Shown here piece after piece: positions 6,294 to 12,324 of a DNA stretch of 12,468 nucleotides; positions within the stretch are counted from its first letter, which is position 1, and every line of letters begins with the position of its first letter. Both the position numbers and the translations under genes were made by a program. Below the pieces are notes generated by a model that saw only the letters and a program-made list of their open reading frames with translations, made no database searches and was not told the DNA's origin. Source of the stretch: Ruminococcus sp. (GTDB taxonomy: Bacteria; Bacillota; Clostridia; Oscillospirales; Acutalibacteraceae); the NCBI GenBank assembly GCA_004558485.1, contig SFCS01000032.1, forward strand, positions 1 through 12,468, in the 5' to 3' direction.

Positions 6294-6805
6294 CTGCCGA
6301 TGACGGGCGGGCGGATCATCACGGAAAGCACGGCAATCACGAGCGCCGTTGCACCGAACAATACGCTTTTTGCCCAGGAGTTTTGCGGAAATATGTAATA
6401 GATCAGCAGCGCAGACAGGACAACATGTATTCCTGCCGCCACGCGCATGAGCATGATGTCCGCCTTCCTGTCCGGCAGCGTTGCCAGCGCGAAAGCGGGC
6501 AGCGGCAGTGCCGAGAAAAACAACAGCGCCGCATATTCATCTGCGAGACTGCCCGCAACGGCAAGTCCGAGCAGCAAGAGCGGCACGGCTGCCGTCAGCA
6601 GCATGTTCACCACGCGAAAGCATCCGCGCGCCGCCGCGCTTTTCCAGCAGAACGCCGGAAACAGCACGAGCACTGCCGACAAAAGCGGCGTCCAAAACCG
6701 CGTCATGCCGAAAAGACACGGCAACACCACGGCGATGCCGCAAAACACCACCAGGACAATCTTATACACACGCAATGCTTCCAAGGAGTCTTTTTTCAAA
6801 GCCAT
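6269..6805 (-). CDS. Uncharacterised integral membrane protein, about six TM helices
   Basis: The 178-residue product shows about six hydrophobic segments (roughly residues 14-32, 38-53, 67-83, 90-105, 120-137 and 143-161), short loops, and charged ends (MALKKDSLEAL at the N terminus, GRKEKTDDC at the C terminus). The frame is open to 6835, but the ATG at 6805 has GGAGG 9 bases upstream and is the likely start. A promoter at 6836-6864 precedes it, so it can be transcribed apart from the larger membrane protein gene upstream (stop at 6861). I do not recognise the family and see no catalytic motif. Its neighbours, another polytopic protein and a lipoprotein, suggest an envelope role, which is guesswork. 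Confidence 0.72.
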   Translation of the reverse strand: MALKKDSLEALRVYKIVLVVFCGIAVVLPCLFGMTRFWTPLLSAVLVLFPAFCWKSAAARGCFRVVNMLLTAAVPLLLLGLAVAGSLADEYAALLFFSALPLPAFALATLPDRKADIMLMRVAAGIHVVLSALLIYYIFPQNSWAKSVLFGATALVIAVLSVMIRPPVIGRKEKTDDC

Positions 6806-6835
6806 ATACCGTAACCTCCGCAATGGGATGGTCAA

Positions 6836-6864
6836 AGTATACCGTATTTCCCGTCAAAAATCAA
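6836..6864 (-). promoter_or_regulatory. Promoter of the small membrane protein gene
   Basis: On the minus strand TTGATT (6864-6859) and TATACT (6841-6836) are 17 bases apart and lie 31 bases before the ATG at 6805. The -35 box overlaps the stop codon of the upstream gene (6863-6861). Confidence 0.6.
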
Positions 6865-7670
6865 GAGTTCAGAACGCGTGTGTGCAAAAAACGGCGCTTT
6901 TTCGGCACTTTTCCCGGAAGGCGCTGCCAAAAAACGGCGCATTGGATATCTGCCGCCGTGCGCACAAGCAAAAACGGAAAGAGCGACAGCGGCAACACTG
7001 CGAGCATTTTCAGCGCATTTGCCCATGCTGCCGCCCGCCGCCCGCGCGCGCGGGACATGCCTGCACAGAGGGCTGCAAACAGCGTCGGATACTGCTCCCA
7101 CAGGTAGACAGCGGGCAGAAACCGCCAAAGATACAAAAAGGAAACGGTCACGCCGAGCAGAAACAATAGCCCCCCGCCCGCCGCAAAAAACGCCTGCTGC
7201 CAAGCGTCGGCGGCACGCCCGCCGACCGTCAGCACCAGAAGCCCCGGAAAAGCGGCAAGGGCATAGAAAAACAGGCGAAAAGCATCCCACCGCAGCTGTC
7301 GTTTCAAGGCGCGCAACGGATGCCGAAATGCGCGAAAGAAAACGGAAAGCAGCGAATGTGACAACACCCCGTTCCGCACGCCGACCAGCTCACGGGTGGC
7401 GGCGGTGTCGCCCGTCTCCCGAAACGCCAGGCGATAGCAGCAGGCATAATACCCGCCGTGTGCCGCAGCGACCAAAAAGCGGTTGGCGATAACGCCCGAG
7501 GCAAGCAGCGCAGCCTGCCACTTCGTTTCCGTGAGCAGACCCGTCGGCAAAAACCGCCGCAGCAAAAGCTCTGCTGCGATCGGCAGCAGCCAGCACAGCA
7601 GCCGACACGCCTCAATGCACATCATTTCCATGCGATGTCCCGCAAGACACGCCCACCCGCTCTTCAGCAC
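6861..7670 (-). CDS. Uncharacterised polytopic membrane protein
   Basis: The product, up to 269 residues, has about five hydrophobic stretches: LLCWLLPIAAELLL near the N terminus, a moderately hydrophobic WQAALLASGVIANRFLVAAA, LFFYALAAFPGLLVLTVGG, a long FFAAGGGLLFLLGVTVSFLY region and MLAVLPLSLFPFLLV near the C terminus. Arginine-rich soluble stretches lie between them (FRAFRHPLRALKRQLRWDAF; RARGRRAAAW). The start is uncertain: the GTG at 7670 is the first codon after an in-frame stop, while an ATG at 7631 (MEMMCIEACRLL) would shorten it by 13 residues; neither has a good ribosome binding site. The gene follows the lipoprotein gene by 50-90 bases on the same strand without a terminator. I do not recognise a family, and no enzymatic motif is visible. 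Confidence 0.65.
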   Translation of the reverse strand: MLKSGWACLAGHRMEMMCIEACRLLCWLLPIAAELLLRRFLPTGLLTETKWQAALLASGVIANRFLVAAAHGGYYACCYRLAFRETGDTAATRELVGVRNGVLSHSLLSVFFRAFRHPLRALKRQLRWDAFRLFFYALAAFPGLLVLTVGGRAADAWQQAFFAAGGGLLFLLGVTVSFLYLWRFLPAVYLWEQYPTLFAALCAGMSRARGRRAAAWANALKMLAVLPLSLFPFLLVRTAADIQCAVFWQRLPGKVPKKRRFLHTRVLNS

Positions 7671-7720
7671 AAAGCATCACCGCCCTTTCGGCTAGTATGC
7701 GCAAAAAGGCGGTGAAAAAA

Positions 7721-9049
7721 TCACGGTTTTGCCGACAATCCCTCAGACAGGCGCAGCTGCGCCATGCCCCAAAGAAACCAAATGACCTGTTCGGCGTTGC
7801 CGTTGTCGATCGTGCGATAGCCGTTCCCCGACGGCTGCATTTTTTCCATATACAGATCTGCCGTGTGGTAGGTCTCCAGAAACTGCAATGTTGCCAAAAG
7901 ATGTGCGTCATCCTTTTTCTCCACCGCCGCCGCAATGTCCCAGCCGACGCTTTTTCCGAGGATCAGGTCGCGCACCTTGCCGCTTGCCGCCGCCTCTGCA
8001 GCGAGATAGCCGCCGGTTTCAGCCGTTTTGAACAGCCTACTGCGACAGAGCGCCACAGTGTTTTGCAAAATGTCGTCCTCGACGCCGTTCTTTCCCGCGG
8101 CAAAGGGTGCAAAGCACACCCAACTGACGCCGTTTTCCGCCGTTCCCTTGCCGCCGTCAAAATCCCGCAGCTCGAGGTAGACCGTTTTACCGTCCACGGT
8201 GCGGGTGAGGTTTTTCCGCATGCCGTCGCACAGCTTTTCCGCCGTCTGCGTCCAAAGCGCCGTGTCCTCGCCGTGCCCGTTTGCCGCCGCGACCGTCGCC
8301 AACTGCCGCAGCGCTGCCACCGTAAAGGTGTTGGTGAGCAGGTCGAACGCATCGTGATAGTCGTTGCCGTTGCGCACCCGCGTGTGCGTGAAACGGCGAT
8401 TGCGCACCAAATTCCAATCGGCATAAAAATAGGCATCGCTGCAAAAGGCATCTGCCTCGCGTTTCATGAGTGCATAGGTCTCATTAAAATAGGCGGCATC
8501 ACCGCTGTCCGCGATATATAACGCCCATCCCAGCACGAACTGCGCGCGTCCGTCCAATTCGTCCGCCGTTTTCACGGTCTTTCCGTCCGCGGAGATCGTG
8601 AACGGTACAAACGACAGGTTTTTATCTTGCATCGCATCGGTAACAAACCGCAGGGCGCGTCCCGCCTTTTCCGTTTCTCCCACCGTGTGTGCCAGAACGG
8701 ACAGCGCACCGATCGAGCGAACATATTCCCCGCGGTAGGTGCCGGAAAGCGACTCCTGCAAAAAGCCGTTTTGCTGCATCCTGCCGAAAAGGCTCTGATA
8801 GCTTGTCCGATAGATATCCGCCACATGTCCCGTCGTCAGCAGCTCCCTGACCGTGGGCGACGGCGCCGTTGTTGCGACAGCGGTGGTCTCCGTCGTCGCA
8901 GGTATGACGGACACGGCAGTTGTTGCCGCGGTCGTTGCCGTCGTTGTTGCGGTCAAAGTCACAGCAACAGATGATGACGGCGCTGCGGGAACACCGCCGC
9001 AGCCGACAAGCAGGCACAGACAGATACCGATAATACACAGTCGTTTCAT
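7721..9049 (-). CDS. Secreted lipoprotein with a Thr-rich linker and a possible six-hairpin glycosidase-like domain
   Basis: The 442-residue product starts with a lipoprotein signal peptide: basic MKR, a hydrophobic core and the lipobox LVGC (Cys17 would be lipidated and anchored to the outer face of the membrane). Residues about 21-66 form a Thr/Ala/Val/Pro-rich linker. The rest (about 67-442) is a run of amphipathic helices with repeated patterns such as YRGEYVRSIGAL, DELDGRAQFVLGWALYIADS, DAFDLLTNTFTVAALRQLA and GNAEQVIWFLWGMAQLRL, reminiscent of (alpha/alpha)6 barrel glycosidases of the GH15/GH8/trehalase superfamily. A specific family and catalytic residues cannot be assigned. The ATG at 9049 follows GAGG closely. 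It lies 45 bases after uppP across a strong terminator with no visible promoter, and is followed by two membrane protein genes. Confidence 0.75.
   Translation of the reverse strand: MKRLCIIGICLCLLVGCGGVPAAPSSSVAVTLTATTTATTAATTAVSVIPATTETTAVATTAPSPTVRELLTTGHVADIYRTSYQSLFGRMQQNGFLQESLSGTYRGEYVRSIGALSVLAHTVGETEKAGRALRFVTDAMQDKNLSFVPFTISADGKTVKTADELDGRAQFVLGWALYIADSGDAAYFNETYALMKREADAFCSDAYFYADWNLVRNRRFTHTRVRNGNDYHDAFDLLTNTFTVAALRQLATVAAANGHGEDTALWTQTAEKLCDGMRKNLTRTVDGKTVYLELRDFDGGKGTAENGVSWVCFAPFAAGKNGVEDDILQNTVALCRSRLFKTAETGGYLAAEAAASGKVRDLILGKSVGWDIAAAVEKKDDAHLLATLQFLETYHTADLYMEKMQPSGNGYRTIDNGNAEQVIWFLWGMAQLRLSEGLSAKP
8852..8989 (-). repeat. Low-complexity Thr/Ala/Val-coding stretch (lipoprotein linker)
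   Basis: Codons for residues 21-66 of the lipoprotein are nearly all ACN, GCN and GTN, giving an imperfect triplet-rich tract (on the plus strand GTTGTTGCCGCGGTC-like). Such linkers hold a domain away from the membrane through the wall; the tract is prone to length variation. There is no perfect tandem unit. Confidence 0.6.
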
Positions 9050-9059
9050 AATTCCTCAC

Positions 9060-9089
9060 AAAAAAACACCCGACGCGTGCGCGTCGGGT
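9060..9089 (-). terminator. Intrinsic terminator of the uppP transcription unit
   Basis: On the minus strand ACCCGACGCG (9089-9080) pairs with CGCGTCGGGT (9077-9068) across a 2-base gap, then GTTTTTTT (9067-9060). In practice the top of the stem opens to a 4-6 base loop. It lies 5 bases beyond the uppP stop codon and directly before the ribosome binding site of the lipoprotein gene. Confidence 0.88.
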
Positions 9090-9094
9090 AAAGA

Positions 9095-9925
9095 TCAGAT
9101 AAGACGGAAGCCCCAGCAGAGCAGAACAACGGCACCGAGCGCAATGCGGTACCAGCCGAACGGCGCAAAGCTGTGCTTACGGATGAAGTTCATGAGGAAA
9201 CGGATGACGATGAGCGAGACCGCAAACGCCACCACCGTGCCGATCAGCAGGATTACCCACTCCATAGCTGTAAAGGTGAGTCCCTTTGCAACGAACTTGA
9301 CACACTTGAGCAGGCTCGCACCGAGCATCACGGGAATCGCCATGAAGAACGAAAATTCCGCAGCCACCGGACGCGATGTCCCGACCAGCGTCGCGCCGAG
9401 GATGGTCGAGCCGGAACGGGAGGTGCCGGGGATGAGCGCCAGCATTTGGAAAGCACCGATCGCAAGCGCATCCTTGTAGCGGATGTCGGAAAGCTCCTTG
9501 ATGCGCGGCTGATGCGGGCGCGCCTCCATCACGATGAACGCAACACCGTAGACAATGAGCGCGATCGCGATCACAAGCGGCGTGGACAGCTTTTCGTCCA
9601 CGATGTCATCCAGCAGCAGTCCCGCCATCGCGGCGGGAACGCTGGCGACCAGCACCTTTGCCCACAGCGTCCATGTGGACTTCTTTTCCGCAGCTGTCTT
9701 GCGCGGCGAAAAAGGATTGAGCTTGTGGAAATACAGCACGACGACCGCCATGATAGAGCCGAGCTGGATCACGACCTTGAATACATCAAAAAAGTCGGCG
9801 GATACATCCATTTTCCAAACAGCGTCGAGCAGCAGAATATGCCCCGTGCTGCTGATCGGCAGCCATTCGGTGATGCCTTGCAGGACACCCTGCAAAACCG
9901 CCTTGAGCCATTCAATCAGTGCCAT
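9095..9925 (-). CDS. uppP: Undecaprenyl-diphosphatase (BacA/UppP family)
   Basis: This integral membrane enzyme dephosphorylates undecaprenyl pyrophosphate so that the C55 carrier can be reused for peptidoglycan and other wall polymers; overexpression of the family gives bacitracin resistance. The 276-residue product has both family motifs: QGITEWLPISSTGH (residues 16-29, with Glu20, Ser25-26 and His29) and PGTSRSG (166-172, Arg170), and about seven to eight hydrophobic segments. The ATG at 9925 has AAGGGG 9 bases upstream, inside the end of the preceding gene. It follows the PC4/YdbC gene by 14 bases and is clearly co-transcribed with it. A strong terminator follows. The protein is complete and ordinary. 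Confidence 0.95.
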   Translation of the reverse strand: MALIEWLKAVLQGVLQGITEWLPISSTGHILLLDAVWKMDVSADFFDVFKVVIQLGSIMAVVVLYFHKLNPFSPRKTAAEKKSTWTLWAKVLVASVPAAMAGLLLDDIVDEKLSTPLVIAIALIVYGVAFIVMEARPHQPRIKELSDIRYKDALAIGAFQMLALIPGTSRSGSTILGATLVGTSRPVAAEFSFFMAIPVMLGASLLKCVKFVAKGLTFTAMEWVILLIGTVVAFAVSLIVIRFLMNFIRKHSFAPFGWYRIALGAVVLLCWGFRLI

Positions 9926-9939
9926 ACAGTATTACCCCT

Positions 9940-10161
9940 TTACAGGTCGACTTCGTTCAAGAGATCCCGCAGCAAAATGACCTCGTCCGGCGACAGTGTC
10001 ACGCCCTTGCCCATCTTCTGATGATCGGGCGACCATTCGCGGATGTCATATTTCGGCGCACGGTCGTTCCAGCTCACCAGGTTGACCTCTTTCGTCCAGC
10101 CCTTGGCGGACTCGGAAAGAACGCCGCAATTTTTCACAATCTCATACTTCAGTTCAGGCAT
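9940..10161 (-). CDS. PC4/YdbC-family ssDNA-binding protein
   Basis: The 73-residue product (MPELKYEIVKNCGVLSES, then KGWTKEVNLVSWNDRAPKYD, IREWSPDHQKMGKGVTL and SPDEVILLRDLL) matches the bacterial YdbC type of the PC4 (p15 coactivator) fold: an antiparallel beta sheet followed by a C-terminal helix, acting as a dimer that binds single-stranded DNA. Length and layout are standard. The ATG at 10161 has AAGGAG 8 bases upstream. It lies between the DivIVA-like gene and uppP, with uppP only 14 bases on. The cellular role of these proteins in Firmicutes is poorly defined (transcription, repair or replication accessory); the context does not settle it. Confidence 0.88.
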   Translation of the reverse strand: MPELKYEIVKNCGVLSESAKGWTKEVNLVSWNDRAPKYDIREWSPDHQKMGKGVTLSPDEVILLRDLLNEVDL

Positions 10162-10208
10162 AATTCATTCTCCTTTTAACTATATGACACAAAGTGCATG
10201 CGCCATGC

Positions 10209-10358
10209 TTACTGTTTTCCGCACAGCCATCTGCCGATCGCATCGAGCAGCTGCCCCACGGTGTTTGTTTCCCTCGCGGGGGAAATCTTGACGGATCCGC
10301 CGCCTTGCGGTGTATGCCCTTTACGGTTCACCGGCGGCCGATCGAAAAAAGTGCACAT
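10209..10358 (-). CDS. Possible 49-residue protein overlapping the 3' end of the DivIVA-like gene
   Basis: A second frame opens at ATG 10358 and ends at TAA 10209, overlapping the last 38 bases of the DivIVA-like coding sequence. It fills the otherwise empty 160-base gap before the YdbC gene. The product begins MCTFFDRPPVNRKGH, has a Gly-rich turn, then a more ordered KISPARETNTVGQLLDAIGR. Its second half uses GC-ending codons like neighbouring genes. The binding site is weak (ACGGACG close to the ATG), so translation may be coupled to the upstream gene; a GTG at 10331 is another possible start. It could be a real small gene, the tail of the DivIVA-like protein lost by a frameshift, or non-coding sequence. 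Confidence 0.4.
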   Translation of the reverse strand: MCTFFDRPPVNRKGHTPQGGGSVKISPARETNTVGQLLDAIGRWLCGKQ

Positions 10359-11022
10359 CGTCCGTTTTCTGCGGACGGTTTTCAAACTGCTGCAGCCATG
10401 TGTTCAACTGTTTTTCATCCGCGGCAGCCCCCACAGCCGTTCTCTGACGGATCGCCGCCGTCTCCCGTCGCAGCGTTTCGAGCTGTTCCGTCAACTGTGC
10501 CGCCATGCGTTCGGTGGCGGAAAGGACTTCCTCGGTGCGCTGCCGCTCCTGCGCAAGCTGCGTTTTGACGGTCTTGCGGACATAGGAGGCGGCATCCCTG
10601 CTGTCGCCGAACATCTTTTCAAAAAAGTCGAGCCGCTCTCCCTGCTCGGTGAGCTGCTGCTTTTGCACCGCCGTCTCGGCGCGCAGCGCATTCACCTGCG
10701 TCGCCGTTGCCTGCAGCGCGTTGAGCTTCTCCTTTTGTTCTCTTGTCTGTTCGGTCAGGACGGCGATCTGCCCCGTGGCAGTTGTCAGTGCCTCGCGCAC
10801 GCCGACAAGCTCTTTTTCCTTTTCCCGCAGGGCGACAGCCTCTTCCTCGAGCGCCGCGTGCTTTTTCTGCAAAGCGTCGTGCTCCTCGGAAAGCGCCGAC
10901 AGCTGCTGCTGCATGGCCGCCAGCTCCTCACAGTGCGCCGCATTCAGCGCATCGATATATTCCAGCACATCGGTCTTGCGAAAACCGCGAAATGCCGTAC
11001 CGAAAAACCCGTCATTTGTCAC
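10321..11022 (-). CDS. DivIVA-like coiled-coil protein
   Basis: The product (about 233 residues) begins with a DivIVA-type N-terminal segment, FFGTAFRGFRKTDVLEYIDALN, corresponding to the FxxxFRGYxxxDVxxFID pattern that inserts into curved membrane in DivIVA/GpsB proteins. Then follows a long heptad-rich coiled coil rich in Glu, Gln, Ala and Leu (about residues 25-200) and a short polar tail. Such proteins mark poles or septa and recruit partners of division or wall growth; the exact role here is unknown. The frame is open to 11124, but the likely start is GTG 11022, with AAAGGA 11 bases upstream; a GTG at 11031 is possible but too close to that site. It heads a unit with the YdbC-type gene and uppP. 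Confidence 0.78.
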   Translation of the reverse strand: MTNDGFFGTAFRGFRKTDVLEYIDALNAAHCEELAAMQQQLSALSEEHDALQKKHAALEEEAVALREKEKELVGVREALTTATGQIAVLTEQTREQKEKLNALQATATQVNALRAETAVQKQQLTEQGERLDFFEKMFGDSRDAASYVRKTVKTQLAQERQRTEEVLSATERMAAQLTEQLETLRRETAAIRQRTAVGAAADEKQLNTWLQQFENRPQKTDDVHFFRSAAGEP

Positions 11023-11054
11023 ACCGTTCACCGTCCTTTCCTGATACAAGGTGC

Positions 11055-11063
11055 AGTATAGCA
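11055..11063 (-). promoter_or_regulatory. Extended -10 promoter of the DivIVA-like gene unit
   Basis: The minus strand reads TGCTATACT (11063-11055), an extended -10 element, 32 bases before the GTG at 11022. The -35 region 17 bases upstream is only TTTTCT, which an extended -10 can compensate. It is the only clear promoter for the DivIVA-like/YdbC/uppP unit. Confidence 0.55.
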
Positions 11064-11110
11064 TACATTTTTCAAAAAGAAAAGCATAATTTTCAAAAAA
11101 GCGGTTTCTG

Positions 11111-11138
11111 TTGACAAATTGCAAAAATCGGCTATACT
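11111..11138 (+). promoter_or_regulatory. ssrA promoter, with an A/T-rich tract upstream
   Basis: A perfect TTGACA (11111-11116) and TATACT (11133-11138) are spaced by 16 bases. An A/T-rich stretch (about 11066-11103, several A and T tracts) just upstream resembles an UP element, as expected for a highly expressed stable RNA. Transcription should start about 15 bases before the mature 5' end at 11160, leaving a short leader for RNase P to remove. Confidence 0.8.
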
Positions 11139-11159
11139 GATAATAGCCTATCTCTCTAT

Positions 11160-11507
11160 GGGGGCGTAATGGCTTCGACGGGGACGGTAAGGCACCGTAA
11201 GCGCGTAGTGGTGCGGGCCCACTCTAAAACCTGCAACCTTTAAAATTAACTGACAACAATACTGTTGCCCTCGCGGCCTAATTAGGCTGCCGTCCTTACC
11301 CGCTGTACCGCGCGCGGGATAAGGGCGTCGATTAGCGGTGAACATGAGCAGCGCCTCGTCACAGGCGCTGCCACGACGCAGTGACTACCAAGACCGATTG
11401 CCTGCCGTTCGGCAGTCGGTTGCGGGAATGATATAGAGCGGCTGCACGCGGAGAAAGCGATGTCAAGCGGTTTTCGGACAGGGGTTCAACTCCCCTCGCC
11501 TCCACCA
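11160..11507 (+). ncRNA. ssrA: tmRNA (transfer-messenger RNA)
   Basis: tmRNA rescues ribosomes stalled on broken mRNA and adds a degradation tag, working with SmpB. The 5' end GGGGGCG pairs with the 3' CGCCTCC over 7 bp, followed by an encoded ACCA ending at 11507. The 5' segment has the conserved GGCTTCGACGGGG, and the T arm is AGGGG-TTCAACT-CCCCT. The tag frame ends GTT GCC CTC GCG GCC TAA (VALAA, stop at 11279-11281). The best resume codon is GAC at 11252, nucleotide 93 of the RNA and close to the position known in E. coli (90), with U at -5 and A at -4; this gives the tag DNNTVALAA. Size (348 bases) is normal. No intervening sequence or permutation is visible. Confidence 0.97.
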
Positions 11508-11608
11508 GTGGCAAGCTGCCACACCCAATCCACCCAAGCTCGTGCAAATCTCAAGTTTGTACCACGGGACGTAAGTTCGGGTGCTGTGCGGTATGCTCCA
11601 CCACACTG
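11508..11608 (+). other. ssrA 3' trailer
   Basis: About 100 bases separate the mature tmRNA end from its terminator. Directly after the CCA lies a small hairpin, GTGGCA-AGC-TGCCAC (11508-11522), which could guide 3' processing. The rest shows no ORF, tRNA-like fold or repeat that I can support. This trailer should be removed during tmRNA maturation. Confidence 0.5.
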
Positions 11609-11641
11609 AAAAATCCTATCACCCGGTGGTAGGATTTTTTG
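11609..11641 (+). terminator. ssrA terminator
   Basis: AAAAATCCTATCACC pairs with GGTGGTAGGATTTTT around a tiny C-rich loop with one T-G pair, followed by further T residues. It closes the ssrA transcription unit and precedes the promoter of the sugar transferase gene. Confidence 0.88.
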
Positions 11642-11651
11642 TTTATCGGTA

Positions 11652-11680
11652 TTGTGGTTTGTTTATTCTTATGCTATACT
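11652..11680 (+). promoter_or_regulatory. Promoter of the sugar transferase operon
   Basis: TTGTGG (11652-11657) and TATACT (11675-11680) are 17 bases apart, with TG one base before the -10 box (extended -10). They lie 33 bases before the ATG at 11714 and just after the ssrA terminator, so the operon has independent transcription. Confidence 0.65.
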
Positions 11681-11713
11681 GATTTGGTATATGATATACG
11701 AGGGAGAGAGTGT

Positions 11714-12313
11714 ATGTATCGACAATTCGGCAAGCGTACTATAGATTGTATTCTTTCGGCCTTGGCACTGGTTTTGCTGTCCCCGCTGCTCCTCATCGTC
11801 GCCATTGCCGTCAAGCTGGACTCGAAAGGTCCGATCCTGTTCAAGCAAAAGCGTCTCGGGCTGCATGGCAAGGAGTTTTTCATTCTGAAATTTCGCTCCA
11901 TGACCGTCAATGCGGAGCACACCGGCAGCGGCGTTTACAGCGACGACAACGATCCGCGCGTCACCCGCGTCGGAAAATTTATCCGCGCCACCAGCATTGA
12001 CGAGCTGCCGCAGCTCATCAACATCCTGCGCGGCGACATGGCGATCGTCGGTCCACGCCCCCCGCTCACCTATCATCCGTGGCCGATCGATCAATACACG
12101 GAGGAGCAGATGGAGATGTTCAGCGTGCGTCCCGGCATCACCGGATGGGCGCAGGTGCACGGCCGCAAAACGGTGGAATGGCACGAGCGCATCCGCCTGA
12201 ATGTTTGGTATACGCAGCATGTCTCCTTCCGCCTTGATGTGAAGATCCTGTTCATGACGGTTTTCAAGGTGCTGCGCAACGACGACAACGCTAATGTCGG
12301 CACAACGGTCTGA
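11714..12313 (+). CDS. PglC-like sugar-phosphate transferase (bacterial sugar transferase family)
   Basis: The 199-residue product is a small monotopic phosphoglycosyl transferase, which moves a hexose-1-phosphate from a UDP-sugar to undecaprenyl phosphate, the first committed step in building a capsule, glycan or glycoprotein oligosaccharide. It has the N-terminal re-entrant membrane helix (KRTIDCILSALALVLLSPLL, residues 7-26), the KGPILFKQKRLG and FFILKFRSM blocks, the catalytic Asp-Glu pair in SIDELPQLINILRGDM (about Asp96-Glu97), VGPRPPL and RPGITGWAQV. The frame is open from 11639, but the ATG at 11714 has GAGGGAG 7 bases upstream and begins the conserved domain. The next gene starts 11 bases after its stop, with its ribosome binding site over the stop codon. 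Sugar specificity cannot be read. Confidence 0.92.
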   Translation: MYRQFGKRTIDCILSALALVLLSPLLLIVAIAVKLDSKGPILFKQKRLGLHGKEFFILKFRSMTVNAEHTGSGVYSDDNDPRVTRVGKFIRATSIDELPQLINILRGDMAIVGPRPPLTYHPWPIDQYTEEQMEMFSVRPGITGWAQVHGRKTVEWHERIRLNVWYTQHVSFRLDVKILFMTVFKVLRNDDNANVGTTV

Positions 12314-12324
12314 GGAGAATACAC

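Noticed and set aside
7678..7714. CACCGCC/GGCGGTG inverted repeat after the lipoprotein gene as a terminator
   Set aside because: The stem has a 23-base loop and no T run after it in the direction of transcription; the Ts precede the stem.
10198..11061. Plus-strand open frame of 287 codons opposite the DivIVA-like gene
   Set aside because: The minus strand has the DivIVA-type N-terminal motif, a coherent coiled coil, promoter and binding site; the plus frame is rich in Leu, Arg and His with no start signals.
11233..11253. GCA at 11233 as the tmRNA resume codon
   Set aside because: It is out of frame with VALAA, meets TGA after six codons, sits at nucleotide 74, which is early, and lacks U at -5.
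11359..11547. Minus-strand open frame containing EARGVEPLSE
   Set aside because: It is the antisense of the tmRNA 3' part; this peptide string is a familiar false annotation opposite tmRNA and tRNA T arms.
11490..11610. Integration (att) site at the 3' end of ssrA
   Set aside because: tmRNA ends are common island targets and a CTCCACCA occurs again at 11596-11603, but no integrase, no longer direct repeat and no island follow; the terminator and an operon with its own promoter come next.
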